This document shows positions 33,107 to 42,196 of a stretch of DNA of 45,961 nt, piece after piece. The DNA lies in assembly GCA_910579655.1 (NCBI GenBank), contig CAJTVE010000018.1, positions 1-45,961 of the forward strand, written 5' to 3'. The position numbers and the translations under genes were made by a program. This stretch comes from an uncultured Allobaculum sp. (GTDB taxonomy: Bacteria > Bacillota_I > Bacilli_A > Erysipelotrichales > Erysipelotrichaceae). Numbering within the stretch: position 1 is the stretch's first letter; each line of letters begins with the position of its first letter. The notes beneath the pieces were generated by a model. That model was not told the DNA's origin, made no database searches, and saw only the letters and a list, made by a program, of their open reading frames with translations.

Positions 33107-33217
33107 AATCTTAAAGTCCTTTCTCATCTGTAGATGAAATTTTCTTAAAAATACACCTGTCTGCCAGACCGTTCAATTTTCGACCCGGTTTCCATTCTAA
33201 ATTCCAGATTTTTTGAA

Positions 33218-33256
33218 AGAAAAAAGACTGTTTTCTGAAAACCGAAAACAGTCTTA
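33218..33256 (-). terminator. Terminator of MATE exporter gene
   Basis: AAGACTGTTTTC (33224-33235) and GAAAACAGTCTT (33244-33255) form a perfect 12-bp stem. On the minus strand TTTT follows. It is about 80 bases after the stop. Confidence 0.9.
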
Positions 33257-33334
33257 CATTCCCTACAGTCAGTTGCTCACTCTTGATCTCGCTTTTGATC
33301 TCACTCTCTTGGACATTTCATTCAAAAATCAATT

Positions 33335-34933
33335 TCAGTTTTCATCAAGCGGTTTTGGCCGTAGATTCCGCCCGCCATCCACGCAGCAACATCCTGTCCC
33401 GCCAAAAACAGATCTGGAAGACTCTTCCTGTCTGGAAATCGAATCCAGAACAGATATCGATTCTTCGTTTTCTTCATTGAGGGCATCTTTGGCTTGCACA
33501 GCCAGAGCTGGTAAAGAAGCCGGATGGGAAGAAACAGTCTTGCTCTCTGTTTCTTTGGCTGATTCGTCTTGAGCAGCCGCCAGAATCGAAGAGGTCAAAA
33601 AATTCCTGCGATGTGAATACCAGAAGAAGAACACCGACGACAGCGCCCAGGTCAATGGATAAACCCAGTTGACAAAGGCAATGTTATGGAAAGGCGCTGT
33701 GATCCACAGAAAACCGACCCGGATCAGGCACCAGCATACAAGCATCACATTCATTGGCACAGCAGGCTTGCCTGCGCCCCGGCAGACAGCCGAAATTGCA
33801 TGGGAATACGCCAGCAGGAAGTAAAACAGCGCATTGGTCTGCGCCCGCAGGGCACCAAAGGCAATGACCTCTGGGTTCTGGTCAAACAGCCAGATCATGG
33901 ATGGTGCAAACAGAAAGAAAAGAACCCCCACGATTTCAGCCATCGCACACGAACAGCGCACCCCAAAGTCAGCCCCTGATTTTGCCCGGACGGTGTCACC
34001 AGCGCCAAGGTTCTGGCCGACAAACGTTGAAATGGCCATGCCAAAGGACATAATCGGCAAAAAGACAAACCCTTCGACTTTCGAATACGCCCCGCACCCC
34101 GCCATGGCCAACGAGCCAAAACTGTTGATATTGGACTGGACCACAACATTGGCCAGCGAAATAATCGAATTCTGCACGCCCGTTGGAATGCCATAGCGGA
34201 CGATCTGTTTGAACTGCGGCCAGTGAATGCGCAGTCTGGTCAGGTCGACACGATGCGGGCCATCGGCTTTTTGCAAGGTGCGTAAAGCCAGGATGGCCGA
34301 AATCGCCTGGGAAATCACCGTGGCAATGGCAGCCCCGGCTACACCCCAGTGAAACACCGCAATAAAGACCAGGTCCATCACGACATTCAGCCCCGAAGAA
34401 ATCATCAGAAAGTACAGCGGATGCTTCGAGTCGCCGACGGCTCTTAAAATGGCCGAAAAGATATTGTAAAGAACCAGGCCGATAATCCCGGTAAAGTAGA
34501 CTTCAAAGTAAGAATTGGAAAGCGGCAGAACTTCCGGCGGCGTCTGCATCCAGACCAGAATGATCGGGGAAAGCCATCGGCCAAGCAGTGCCAGCATCAC
34601 TGACAGAACCAGACCCAGCGCAATACTGGTGTGAATGGTTCGCGTCAGCTCTTTTTGCGTACCGGCGCCAAAGGCCTGCGAGATGACAACCGATGCGCCC
34701 ATCGACATGCCATTAAAAAATCCGACCAGAAGCATGATCAGATTGCCGCTGCTGGCAACAGCCGAAAGAGCATGGTCGCCTAACAGGTTGCCAACAATAA
34801 TCGTATCGACTGTGTTATACAGCTGCTGAAACAGCTGGCCCAGAAAAATTGGAATCGCAAAGGTAATCATCTGCCGTCCAATCGGTCCTTCTGTCATCAG
34901 CAGCGTGTTTGAATCATGAAAATGGATTTTCAT
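33335..34933 (-). CDS. MATE-family multidrug/sodium exporter with C-terminal extension
   Basis: A 532-residue membrane protein with about 12 helices in two MatE repeats. The first opens with GPIGRQMITFAIPIFLGQLFQQLYNTVDTIIVGN, and the second with IVRYGIPTGVQNSIISLANVVVQSNINSFG. The family expels drugs or metabolites using sodium or proton gradients; the substrate is unknown. The core ends near residue 450 (FFFWYSHRRN). An extra polar tail of about 80 residues follows, rich in Ser, Glu and Ala, ending with GGTGCCCVDGGRN and no membrane helix, which is unusual for MATE proteins. The start at 34933 has AAGGGA 7 bases upstream. It is transcribed alone, away from asnA. Confidence 0.93.
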   Translation of the reverse strand: MKIHFHDSNTLLMTEGPIGRQMITFAIPIFLGQLFQQLYNTVDTIIVGNLLGDHALSAVASSGNLIMLLVGFFNGMSMGASVVISQAFGAGTQKELTRTIHTSIALGLVLSVMLALLGRWLSPIILVWMQTPPEVLPLSNSYFEVYFTGIIGLVLYNIFSAILRAVGDSKHPLYFLMISSGLNVVMDLVFIAVFHWGVAGAAIATVISQAISAILALRTLQKADGPHRVDLTRLRIHWPQFKQIVRYGIPTGVQNSIISLANVVVQSNINSFGSLAMAGCGAYSKVEGFVFLPIMSFGMAISTFVGQNLGAGDTVRAKSGADFGVRCSCAMAEIVGVLFFLFAPSMIWLFDQNPEVIAFGALRAQTNALFYFLLAYSHAISAVCRGAGKPAVPMNVMLVCWCLIRVGFLWITAPFHNIAFVNWVYPLTWALSSVFFFWYSHRRNFLTSSILAAAQDESAKETESKTVSSHPASLPALAVQAKDALNEENEESISVLDSISRQEESSRSVFGGTGCCCVDGGRNLRPKPLDEN

Positions 34934-35243
34934 CCGCTTCCCTTCTTTCCTGCAATCCGAATCATTTGTTTCAGACTTCGCATCTCGATTGTAATCCTCT
35001 TTTTGGTCATCGCAACCGAGCATGTCGCCTTTTCAGTTTCTCAAAACGCGCCTGAAATGAACATCCATGGACTTCCCTGTGTTGAAGAGCCACTCTTCTT
35101 CAGTTTGGAAAAGAGACTTTCTGTTCGAATTGAGATGAGATTCCTATGTCCGATTCAGCCAAAAAGAAGACAAAACAAATCTTTCCTGCAAAGGGAAGAC
35201 CAATTTGGCAAGGGCTTTCGCTTTCGGTGAAAATCCATTGTGC

Positions 35244-35249
35244 TATACT
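35244..35249 (+). promoter_or_regulatory. asnA -10 element
   Basis: TATACT preceded by TGC (extended -10), 45 bases before the asnA ATG. I see no good -35, which an extended -10 can tolerate. Confidence 0.4.
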
Positions 35250-35294
35250 TTTTCAGTCTTTCATTTTGGTTTCATTTTCAAGAAAGGAAATTTT

Positions 35295-36302
35295 ATGAAT
35301 CTGTATATTCCCGAAAACTATGATCCCGTTTTGAGCGTGCGCGAAACGCAGGAAGCCATCAAATATATCCGTGACACCTTCCAGCATGAGTTTGGCAAAA
35401 AAATGCATCTGGAACGAATTTCAGCACCCCTTTATGTCACCCGTTCTTCTGGCCTCAACGATAACCTGAACGGTGTTGAAAAACCGGTTTCCTTTACCAT
35501 GGCCGCATTGCCTGGTGAAGACATTGAAGTCGTTCATTCGCTGGCCAAATGGAAACGCAACGCCTTAGGCGAATATGGTTTCAAGCCAGGTGAAGGCCTG
35601 TACACCAACATGAATGCTATCCGCAAGGATGAAGAACTCGACAACCTGCATTCTTCCTACGTTGACCAATGGGACTGGGAAAAGGTCATCAACAAAGAAG
35701 ACCGTACTTTTAAAACCCTGAAAAGCGAAGTCCGGACCATTTATCAGGTCATCAAGCATATGGAACATGAAGTCTGGTATCGTTACCCGCATGCTGTAAA
35801 CCACCTGCCGGATGATATTCACTTTATTACGACGTATGAACTGTATGAGCGCTATCCAGATCTAAGTCCAAAAGAAAGAGAAAATGCGATCTGTAAAGAA
35901 TACGGTGCTGTGTTCCTGATGCAGATCGGGGATTTGCTGCCCGATGGCAACAAGCATGATGGCCGTGCGCCGGACTATGATGACTGGGCTTTAAATGGCG
36001 ATATCCTGTTCTGGTATGAACCGTTGCAGTCTGCTTTTGAAGTCTCTTCCATGGGAATCCGCGTGGACGAAACTGCCATGCTTGCCCAGCTGAAAAAAGA
36101 AAATGCTCTTGACCGGCTCGAACTGCCTTTCCATAAGAAAATCATGAATGGCCAGCTGCCCTACACCATTGGCGGCGGTATCGGTCAGTCCCGGCTTTGC
36201 ATGCTCCTGCTTCAGAAAGCCCACATTGGTGAGGTCCAGGCTTCCCTGTGGCCAGAAGACATGCGAAAAGCCTGCCAGGAAGCTGGCATTCAGCTTCTGT
36301 AA
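35295..36302 (+). CDS. asnA: Aspartate--ammonia ligase (ammonia-dependent asparagine synthetase)
   Basis: A 335-residue class II aminoacyl-tRNA-synthetase-like enzyme that makes asparagine from aspartate, ammonia and ATP. Family stretches are clear: ISAPLYVTRSSGLNDNLNGVEKPVSF, VHSLAKWKRNALGEYGF, LHSSYVDQWDWEKVI, and the C-terminal TIGGGIGQSRLCMLLLQKAHIGEVQ with the ATP-binding motif 3 arginine. AAAGGA lies 8 bases before the ATG at 35295; an upstream in-frame start would include the promoter. It is a single gene, probably controlled at the extended -10 region. Confidence 0.97.
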   Translation: MNLYIPENYDPVLSVRETQEAIKYIRDTFQHEFGKKMHLERISAPLYVTRSSGLNDNLNGVEKPVSFTMAALPGEDIEVVHSLAKWKRNALGEYGFKPGEGLYTNMNAIRKDEELDNLHSSYVDQWDWEKVINKEDRTFKTLKSEVRTIYQVIKHMEHEVWYRYPHAVNHLPDDIHFITTYELYERYPDLSPKERENAICKEYGAVFLMQIGDLLPDGNKHDGRAPDYDDWALNGDILFWYEPLQSAFEVSSMGIRVDETAMLAQLKKENALDRLELPFHKKIMNGQLPYTIGGGIGQSRLCMLLLQKAHIGEVQASLWPEDMRKACQEAGIQLL

Positions 36303-36507
36303 TTGATCGATCCATCTAACTTGTACTGACTCGGCTTTGAATCTTCAATCGCTGCCTGTTCTGTATTTGAACCATCCATCCCACTGCAGCCTTGTCCTGT
36401 CCAGGATTCAGACTGCAGTTTTCTTTTGCCTTGCTCAAGAGAGCCATCAAAAGATCGGATTCAACATGAACCTAGTCCCAATTGTGTTCCTCCAAAATGA
36501 ATCCGAT

Positions 36508-36539
36508 CCAAGATCAACGCAATCCAAGATCAACGCAAT
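36508..36539. repeat. 16-bp direct repeat, two copies
   Basis: The unit CCAAGATCAACGCAAT occurs twice in tandem in the intergenic space between asnA and the methionine operon terminator. It looks like a replication-slippage duplication. Confidence 0.7.
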
Positions 36540-36542
36540 CCA

Positions 36543-36614
36543 AAAAGCAACAGAAACCGGTCTTCTTCTCCAGTCATGTTCTAGAAAAGAGAGCACCCGG
36601 TTTCTGTGGCTTTT
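36543..36614. terminator. Bidirectional terminator between asnA and methionine operon
   Basis: AAAAGCAACAGAAACCGG (36543-36560) pairs with CCGGTTTCTGTGGCTTTT (36597-36614) with one mismatch across a long loop. T runs lie on both sides. It ends the minus-strand operon and probably also asnA. Confidence 0.7.
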
Positions 36615-36685
36615 GATTTTCATGATTCAGGTAAGGGAGCCTTCCAAATTGCTGTGCAGTTTGGGTGGGGTCATTGACTCGTTCA

Positions 36686-38485
36686 TCACACCGATTCCAG
36701 TCTTCTGGCCTGCTGGATCAGATCACAGATCAGACCGATCCGCCGGAAAGGCGTCATCAGGTAAAACCCATCGACCAGATCCTTCATTTCTTCCATCTTT
36801 TCAAAACAGAAGGCTTTGGAAATTTCTTCACATTCTTCTCTTGTTTTATTCTGGAAGCTTTCAGCCAGTTCATCCGGAATATCCATGCCGGTGATCTCGT
36901 TTTTTAAAAAGCAGGCATTGCGATAGCTGACAATGGGCATGATTCCGCCATAAATGGCGCCACCAAGCTCTTCTCTGGCCTGGCGCAGATTTTCCAGGGC
37001 GCGGGGTGAAAAGACCGGCTGGGTAAGAAAGCCTTCGATGCCGTTGGCTTCTTTTTCTTTGGCCAGCCGCAGCTGCACCTCAAAATTGCGGGCGTTCACA
37101 TCCAAAGCCCCAAGCGTATGGAATGGTCTGCAGACCCCCTGCTGGCAGAGCGTTCTGACAAAGGCGGCCAGGGTGCGGGAATTAAACGAAAAGACCGATC
37201 GCACTTCATCCCGGCTTTCCAGCGGCAGCGGATCGCCAGTGACCAGCAGGACCTGGTGAACGTCTTCCATAGAAAGCCCCAGCAGTAAAGCTTTAATCGC
37301 ATTCAGGTTTCGATCGCGGCAGGTCAGATGCGGCAGGACATCCATTCCCAGCTCTCGATGGACTTTGCAGGCCAGGATTGAAGAATCTGCGCGGGGCCGC
37401 CCAATCGGATTATCTGCAATGGTTAACAGATCTGCTCCCGCCTGGTGAATGCGGGAGGCATCTTCTAAAAATCCGGAGACATGGTCACTTTCCGGCGGAT
37501 CCAGTTCCACCAGAATGGCTTTCTGGCCGGCTATGCGCCGCCGGTCCAGCAAATCAGGCCGCCGAACAGAAACTGTCTTTTCCTGTTCGTTTTCGTTTTC
37601 ATCCAGAACCGAACCAGTTTTTAAGCGCTGTTTGTTCATAGCGGCTGCCAGCTCAGGTTCCAGACTCTGGACCAGCATGGCAATGTGATCTGGACTCGTT
37701 CCACAGCATCCGCCTACAATGGATGCTCCTTCCAGAACCATGCCCGCCATCTGGCTGGCAAAGTACTCCGGCGTTCCTTCATACACAGTCCGCCGGTTGG
37801 TCACACTGGGATAGCCGGCATTGGGCATAAACGAAAGAGGCTTTGAAAAAGCGGGTAAATCCTGGAGCTGGCGGTGCATATGCGCCGGACCACACAGACA
37901 GTTATACCCCATGGCATCTACTGCCTCGATCTGGTCCAGCTCTTGAAGCAGCACTCGCCCGGAAAGGCCGCTGCGGCTGAGTCCATCAGTGCCGACCGCC
38001 AGGCTGACCATCACGAACGCATTCGGGCACTGTTCTTTGATGAAGGCAGCAATTTCGGCCATACCGTCAATATCCGGCAGGGTTTCAAACAGAAATCCAT
38101 CCACGCCAGCCTGTAAAAAAGTCTCGACCAGCGGCAAATAGACAGTCAATGGATCTGCCTGCGGCAAAACCGGACCCAGATCTGCAAAAATTAAAGGTTT
38201 GTTCTTTCCTTTTTCGATCTGCTTTTCGCTCGCCGCTCGTGCACACGCGATCGCCGCCTGAGTCAGGGCCTGCGCCCGGTCTTGGTGGGCCAAACCAAGC
38301 TGGGGCAGGCCAAAGGTATTGGTTTTTAAGGCCATTGCCCCAGCTTGCAGATAGGCTTCATGCATCGCAATGACCTGGTCGGCCTCATCGATCGACGCCT
38401 GGTCGACCAGAGTAGACGGTCGGCCAGTGAATTGAGCATAAAGGGTTCCATACGCTCCATCAAAAATCAAAGGAAATGAAATCAT
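36686..38485 (-). CDS. Bifunctional homocysteine S-methyltransferase / methylenetetrahydrofolate reductase
   Basis: The 599-residue protein joins two domains as in YitJ proteins. Residues 1-285 are a homocysteine-methyltransferase barrel with the zinc cysteines C196 or C198 (YNCLCGP) and C260/C261 (GGCCGTSPDH). Residues about 315-599 are a MetF-type 5,10-methylene-THF reductase (VELDPPESDHV, LLVTGDPLP, FLTQPVFSPRAL, MPIVSYRNACFL). It would supply 5-methyl-THF to the adjacent MetH; the N-terminal domain may use another methyl donor or help channel homocysteine. Its ATG overlaps the metH stop by four bases (ATGA), so it is the third gene of a coupled operon. Confidence 0.93.
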   Translation of the reverse strand: MISFPLIFDGAYGTLYAQFTGRPSTLVDQASIDEADQVIAMHEAYLQAGAMALKTNTFGLPQLGLAHQDRAQALTQAAIACARAASEKQIEKGKNKPLIFADLGPVLPQADPLTVYLPLVETFLQAGVDGFLFETLPDIDGMAEIAAFIKEQCPNAFVMVSLAVGTDGLSRSGLSGRVLLQELDQIEAVDAMGYNCLCGPAHMHRQLQDLPAFSKPLSFMPNAGYPSVTNRRTVYEGTPEYFASQMAGMVLEGASIVGGCCGTSPDHIAMLVQSLEPELAAAMNKQRLKTGSVLDENENEQEKTVSVRRPDLLDRRRIAGQKAILVELDPPESDHVSGFLEDASRIHQAGADLLTIADNPIGRPRADSSILACKVHRELGMDVLPHLTCRDRNLNAIKALLLGLSMEDVHQVLLVTGDPLPLESRDEVRSVFSFNSRTLAAFVRTLCQQGVCRPFHTLGALDVNARNFEVQLRLAKEKEANGIEGFLTQPVFSPRALENLRQAREELGGAIYGGIMPIVSYRNACFLKNEITGMDIPDELAESFQNKTREECEEISKAFCFEKMEEMKDLVDGFYLMTPFRRIGLICDLIQQARRLESV

Positions 38486-40944
38486 CGCTGCTCCTCCTGA
38501 GGCTGATCCGTTCTGGATGCCGATTCAGAGGCAAGCGTGCCAAACACTTCGTCTGCCACCGCGATATCTTCTCTGGCATCCTTGCAATAATAATCTGCTC
38601 CCATTGCGATCGCAGCCTCGGGCGTGACCACTGCCCCGCCAACCATAATTTTGGGTGGATTGGCCAGCTGGTGAAGCTGTTCAATTGTTTTTTCCATGGC
38701 AGGAAGGGTGGTCGTCATCAAAGCCGAAAGGCCAACAAGGGGGGCCTGATGTTTTACGACCGCTTCCACAACCGTTTCCGGTGCAACGTCCTTGCCCAGG
38801 TCAATCACACTATAGCCATAGTTTTCCAGCAGGGTTTTGACGATGTTCTTACCAATATCGTGAATGTCGCCCTGCACAGTGGCCAGAACGATCGTGCCTT
38901 TGGTGGTCTGCTTTTCTCCTTTGGCAGCCATCGATTCTTTCAGGACCTCAAAGACAGCCTGAGCAGCACTGGCCGCCTGCAAAAGAGAAGGCAGGTAGAG
39001 TTTTCCCTGTTCATAGTCCTTGCCTACCCAGTCAAGAGCCGGGATCAGGTGGGTTTCTGTCAGTTCCAGCTCCCCCTGGCCACTGGCCAGCAGTGCTCTG
39101 GCTTCTTTGGCAGCCTGAGTACTCAGACCTTTATAAATCGCTGCTTGCAGCGGATGATCGAAAGAGGAATTTTCTTCTGCCACAGGCTGGGGCATAGAAG
39201 CCGTCGGGATTGGCTTAAGGTCGGGACGGTTTGCAAACCGGGCCACATAGTCACGCAGGCCTTCATCTTCCCCGCTGATCGCTTTAAAGCAGGCCACCGC
39301 ATCCATCAGGCCCGTCAGCGAAGGGTTGATAATGGCAAAATTCAGTCCGGCCTGCATGGCAGCAGTTAAAAAAGTCTGGTTCATCATCGGTCTTGCCGGC
39401 AGGCCAAAGGAAATATTGGAAACGCCCAGAATGGTTCTGGCCTTCCAGTTGTCTTTGAGCCAGGTGATGGCTTTCAGGGTTTCTCTGGCCTGGTCCTGTT
39501 GGGCTGAGATGGTCAGCGACAGACAGTCAAACCACAACAGACTGCGATCAATTCCGTACTTCGCCGCTTCATCGGCAATTCTTTTTGCGACCGCAATTCG
39601 TTTTTGTGCCGTATCAGGCAGGCCGTTTTCATCCAGGCAAAGGGCGACCAGGGGCGCATGATAACGGGCAGCCAGCGGCAAAATCGCATCCAGGCTTTCC
39701 TGTTTGCCATTGACCGAATTGATCGCCGCCTTGCCATTGACCACGCGCAGGGCAGCTTCCAGGGCTTTGGGATTGCTTGAATCCAGTAAAAGCGGCAAGT
39801 CACATACACTCTGGATTTTGCGGACAACAGCTGGAAGCAGGCTGACTTCATCTACGCCTGGCATGCCGACATTCACATCGAGCAGATCGGCTCCAGCTTC
39901 TTTCTGTTCAATCGCCAGTCGGGCGCAAAGATCCAGATCCCCTTCCAGCAGAGCCTGCTGCAGACGCTTCTTGCCTGTTGGATTGATCCGCTCGCCAACC
40001 ACCCGAATTCCATCCAGATCCAGAACGCGAAGAGCAGAACAGATGCCTTCCTGTTTCGTGCGTTCTGCCCTGCAGCTTTGCTCCTGACGTCTGGCAATGA
40101 GCTGATCAAGGGCTTGAATGGTTGCAGGCGTTGTTCCGCAGCACCCGCCCAGAATGGAGACACCTGCCTCCATAAATTTCACCGCCGTCCTGGCAAATTC
40201 ATCATCGGGCAGATGGTAATGACCAGTAAACGGATCAGGCAGGCCGGCGTTTGGCTTGGCTGCCACAGGAAGAGCCGTCACTTTGCAAAGGCGTTCCAGC
40301 AAGGGCAGCAGCTGGTCTGGACCCAGGGAACAATTGATCCCAATGGCATCTGCTCCATTGGCTTCCAGAGTGAGCGCAGCCGCTTCAACAGGAGTCCCCA
40401 TAAAGGTACGGCCGCTGGCCTCAAACGTCATGGTCACCAGGACAGGAAGATCACTGTTTTCTTTGGCCGCGCGCAGCGCAGCTTTGGCTTCATAAAGATC
40501 TGTCATAGTTTCAATGACAATCAGATCTGCACCAGCTGCCACACCCGCTGTGACCATCTGGGCATATTCCTGATACGCATCTTCAAAAGTTGTTTTGCCC
40601 ATCGGCTCCATCAGTACGCCAAGCGGTCCCAAATCCAGGGCCACTTTTACATCTGATCCTTGGGCTGCTTTTTTCGCATTGGCAATGCCGGCTTCAATCA
40701 CCTGATCATAGGTGTAGCGTTCCTGTTCATATTTGTGCGGGCTTGCCCCAAAAGTAGAAGCATAAATGACTTTGGCCCCGGCATCGATATACGCCCGATG
40801 AATTGCCACAATGGCCTCTGGCTGCTCAACGTTGTAATACTCCGGCAGCGGCACGGGCGGCAGATCGGCTTTCTGGATCATGGTGCCCATGGCGCCATCC
40901 AATAAAAGAACTCCATTGGCGGGATTGAATATATCAGCTTTCAT
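38482..40944 (-). CDS. metH: Cobalamin-dependent methionine synthase, lacking activation domain
   Basis: An 820-residue MetH with three modules: the homocysteine barrel (1-300; zinc cysteines C205 in INCSLGP and C268/C269 in GGCCGTTP), a pterin-binding methyl-THF domain (about 310-575; VVGERINPTGKK and GADLLDVNVGMPG), and the cobalamin cap and Rossmann domain (about 600-820; cofactor histidine H695 in GDIHDIGKN). The AdoMet-binding reactivation domain of full MetH (about 1,200 residues) is absent and encoded separately just upstream. AAAGGA precedes the ATG at 40944, which overlaps the upstream gene by 11 bases. The enzyme transfers methyl from methyl-THF to homocysteine through B12. Confidence 0.96.
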   Translation of the reverse strand: MKADIFNPANGVLLLDGAMGTMIQKADLPPVPLPEYYNVEQPEAIVAIHRAYIDAGAKVIYASTFGASPHKYEQERYTYDQVIEAGIANAKKAAQGSDVKVALDLGPLGVLMEPMGKTTFEDAYQEYAQMVTAGVAAGADLIVIETMTDLYEAKAALRAAKENSDLPVLVTMTFEASGRTFMGTPVEAAALTLEANGADAIGINCSLGPDQLLPLLERLCKVTALPVAAKPNAGLPDPFTGHYHLPDDEFARTAVKFMEAGVSILGGCCGTTPATIQALDQLIARRQEQSCRAERTKQEGICSALRVLDLDGIRVVGERINPTGKKRLQQALLEGDLDLCARLAIEQKEAGADLLDVNVGMPGVDEVSLLPAVVRKIQSVCDLPLLLDSSNPKALEAALRVVNGKAAINSVNGKQESLDAILPLAARYHAPLVALCLDENGLPDTAQKRIAVAKRIADEAAKYGIDRSLLWFDCLSLTISAQQDQARETLKAITWLKDNWKARTILGVSNISFGLPARPMMNQTFLTAAMQAGLNFAIINPSLTGLMDAVACFKAISGEDEGLRDYVARFANRPDLKPIPTASMPQPVAEENSSFDHPLQAAIYKGLSTQAAKEARALLASGQGELELTETHLIPALDWVGKDYEQGKLYLPSLLQAASAAQAVFEVLKESMAAKGEKQTTKGTIVLATVQGDIHDIGKNIVKTLLENYGYSVIDLGKDVAPETVVEAVVKHQAPLVGLSALMTTTLPAMEKTIEQLHQLANPPKIMVGGAVVTPEAAIAMGADYYCKDAREDIAVADEVFGTLASESASRTDQPQEEQR

Positions 40945-41614
40945 GACAGGTTTTTCCTTTCTGGCGATAGGTGCATTGCAAGTTCATCCTGCAAACTGCG
41001 CAGCCGCGGATGCGGGCAGGCTGCGGTTTATCTGCCACCCCAATGAAAGCCGTAATACTTTTGGTTGGGGCCATCATGCAAGAATCAAGCACCTGAATGC
41101 CGCAGCGCAGCGGCAGATTGAGCAAAGCACCGATTTCTTTTTGCAAAGCAAGCGGCAGATCCCCATAGCCGCAGGAAAATCGATCCGTAAAAAATCGGTT
41201 TTCAAATTCTGGCCGCGCTTTGAGGACTGTTTCAAGTTCATCCATTACTTTTTCGATCCAGACCGATCCGGCTGCATCCCATAACAAAGCCCGGGCCGGC
41301 TCATTGCCCGCTTCATAAAGACTTGTCTGCCGGTCAAATCCATGACCAAGGCTTGCAGCCGCCACAATCACCTGCTGGCAATCGCGCAGCATGGATCTGG
41401 CAAGATTTCCGGGCAGGACCAGATGGCCAGGCTCTAAAGCAATGCCATCCTCCTCTTTCTGACAGGAAAACACCCGCCATGTCACTTTGGGCATGATCAC
41501 TTCCTGCAAAACCGGCTCCAGAGCCATCAGCCAGTCTCGAAACAATGAGGCCTTTTCGTCCTTGATATGCGCATAGCGAAGGGCCATACGAAGATCATTT
41601 TCATTCCATTTCAT
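40934..41614 (-). CDS. Stand-alone methionine synthase activation (Met_synt_B12) domain protein
   Basis: The 226-residue protein corresponds to the fourth MetH module, which reductively remethylates inactive cob(II)alamin using AdoMet. The motif RFSCGYGDLPLALQ (145-158) and MMAPTKSITAFIGV (180-193) are characteristic. The C-terminus carries four cysteines (C205, C208, C214 and C223) in a CxxC...C...C pattern, possibly binding a metal or iron-sulfur cluster as in other split forms. It is the first gene of the methionine operon and overlaps metH by 11 bases. There is no Shine-Dalgarno sequence, but TATAAT lies 8 bases before the ATG, so it may be leaderless. Confidence 0.9.
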   Translation of the reverse strand: MKWNENDLRMALRYAHIKDEKASLFRDWLMALEPVLQEVIMPKVTWRVFSCQKEEDGIALEPGHLVLPGNLARSMLRDCQQVIVAAASLGHGFDRQTSLYEAGNEPARALLWDAAGSVWIEKVMDELETVLKARPEFENRFFTDRFSCGYGDLPLALQKEIGALLNLPLRCGIQVLDSCMMAPTKSITAFIGVADKPQPARIRGCAVCRMNLQCTYRQKGKTCHES

Positions 41615-41622
41615 GCCAACAG

Positions 41623-41630
41623 ATTATAAT
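41623..41630. promoter_or_regulatory. Symmetric -10 shared by divergent methionine operon and DUF4430 gene
   Basis: ATTATAAT reads TATAAT on both strands (minus 41623-41628, plus 41625-41630). On the minus strand TTCGCA lies 16 bases upstream as a -35. On the plus strand the -35 is weak. The two divergent promoters would overlap and could not fire together. Confidence 0.5.
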
Positions 41631-41674
41631 GGTTGAGATTAAGATGCGAATCTAAATCTGGAAGGAGATACTAA

Positions 41675-42196
41675 ATGTCGGATAAAAATAATAAAAAACA
41701 ACAAGCCGCAGCCATGAAGAAAAAACTGACCGTGATTGTGGCGGTTGTCGTGGCGATCATCGCGATCACTCTTGGCTTTATGGCCTGCAACAACAACCCT
41801 TCAGCCAACTCTGCAGCAGATTTGCATTCTCTGGACACCAGCCAGTCTGCTCAAGCCGGCCAATCCCAGAGTTCCAGCCCGGATGCCGCCAAAGAATATC
41901 TCTTTGAGGTGATCCACAAAGATGGAACGACCACCAAAAAGACACTGACCACCAAAAAGACACTGACCACCACGGAAACCACGCTCGATCAAGCCCTGCT
42001 TGATGCCGGCCTGATTGCCGGTGACCAAGGCGAATATGGTTTATTCGTCACTGAAGTGGATGGTGAAACAGCTGACTACAGCAAAGATGGAGGCTGGTGG
42101 AAGTTTTTAGTCAATGGCGAAGAATCTTCTGTAGGTGTCAGTTCGACAAATATTGAAAACGGAAGCACCTATTCGTTTGTCTATACGGTCAACTGA
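41675..42196 (+). CDS. Membrane-anchored DUF4430 protein, probable cobalamin-capture component
   Basis: The 173-residue protein starts with a basic cytoplasmic stub, a hydrophobic helix (about 18-37) ending in FMAC (a weak lipobox), and a Ser/Gln-rich spacer. A DUF4430 domain follows (about 73-173), recognisable from the end GGWWKFLVNGEESSVGV and NGSTYSFVYTVN. DUF4430 is related to the C-terminal domain of transcobalamin/intrinsic factor and often sits beside ECF transporters. An 18-base in-frame duplication (41931-41966) gives TTKKTL twice. GGAAGGAGAT is an excellent ribosome site. It is coupled to the next gene (TGATG). Binding B12 outside the membrane is an inference from family and context. 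Confidence 0.85.
   Translation: MSDKNNKKQQAAAMKKKLTVIVAVVVAIIAITLGFMACNNNPSANSAADLHSLDTSQSAQAGQSQSSSPDAAKEYLFEVIHKDGTTTKKTLTTKKTLTTTETTLDQALLDAGLIAGDQGEYGLFVTEVDGETADYSKDGGWWKFLVNGEESSVGVSSTNIENGSTYSFVYTVN
41931..41966 (+). repeat. 18-bp in-frame tandem duplication in DUF4430 gene
   Basis: The unit CCACCAAAAAGACACTGA occurs twice in a row and encodes a repeated Thr-Lys-rich segment at the start of the DUF4430 domain. Confidence 0.85.

Noticed and set aside
36337..36894. Plus-strand frame of 185 codons after asnA
   Set aside because: It crosses the 16-bp repeat, a terminator hairpin and the end of the MTHFR gene, with no ribosome site.
38476..39369. Long plus-strand frame (297 codons) opposite metH
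   Set aside because: The opposite strand encodes clear MetH cobalamin and pterin modules; this is an antisense shadow.
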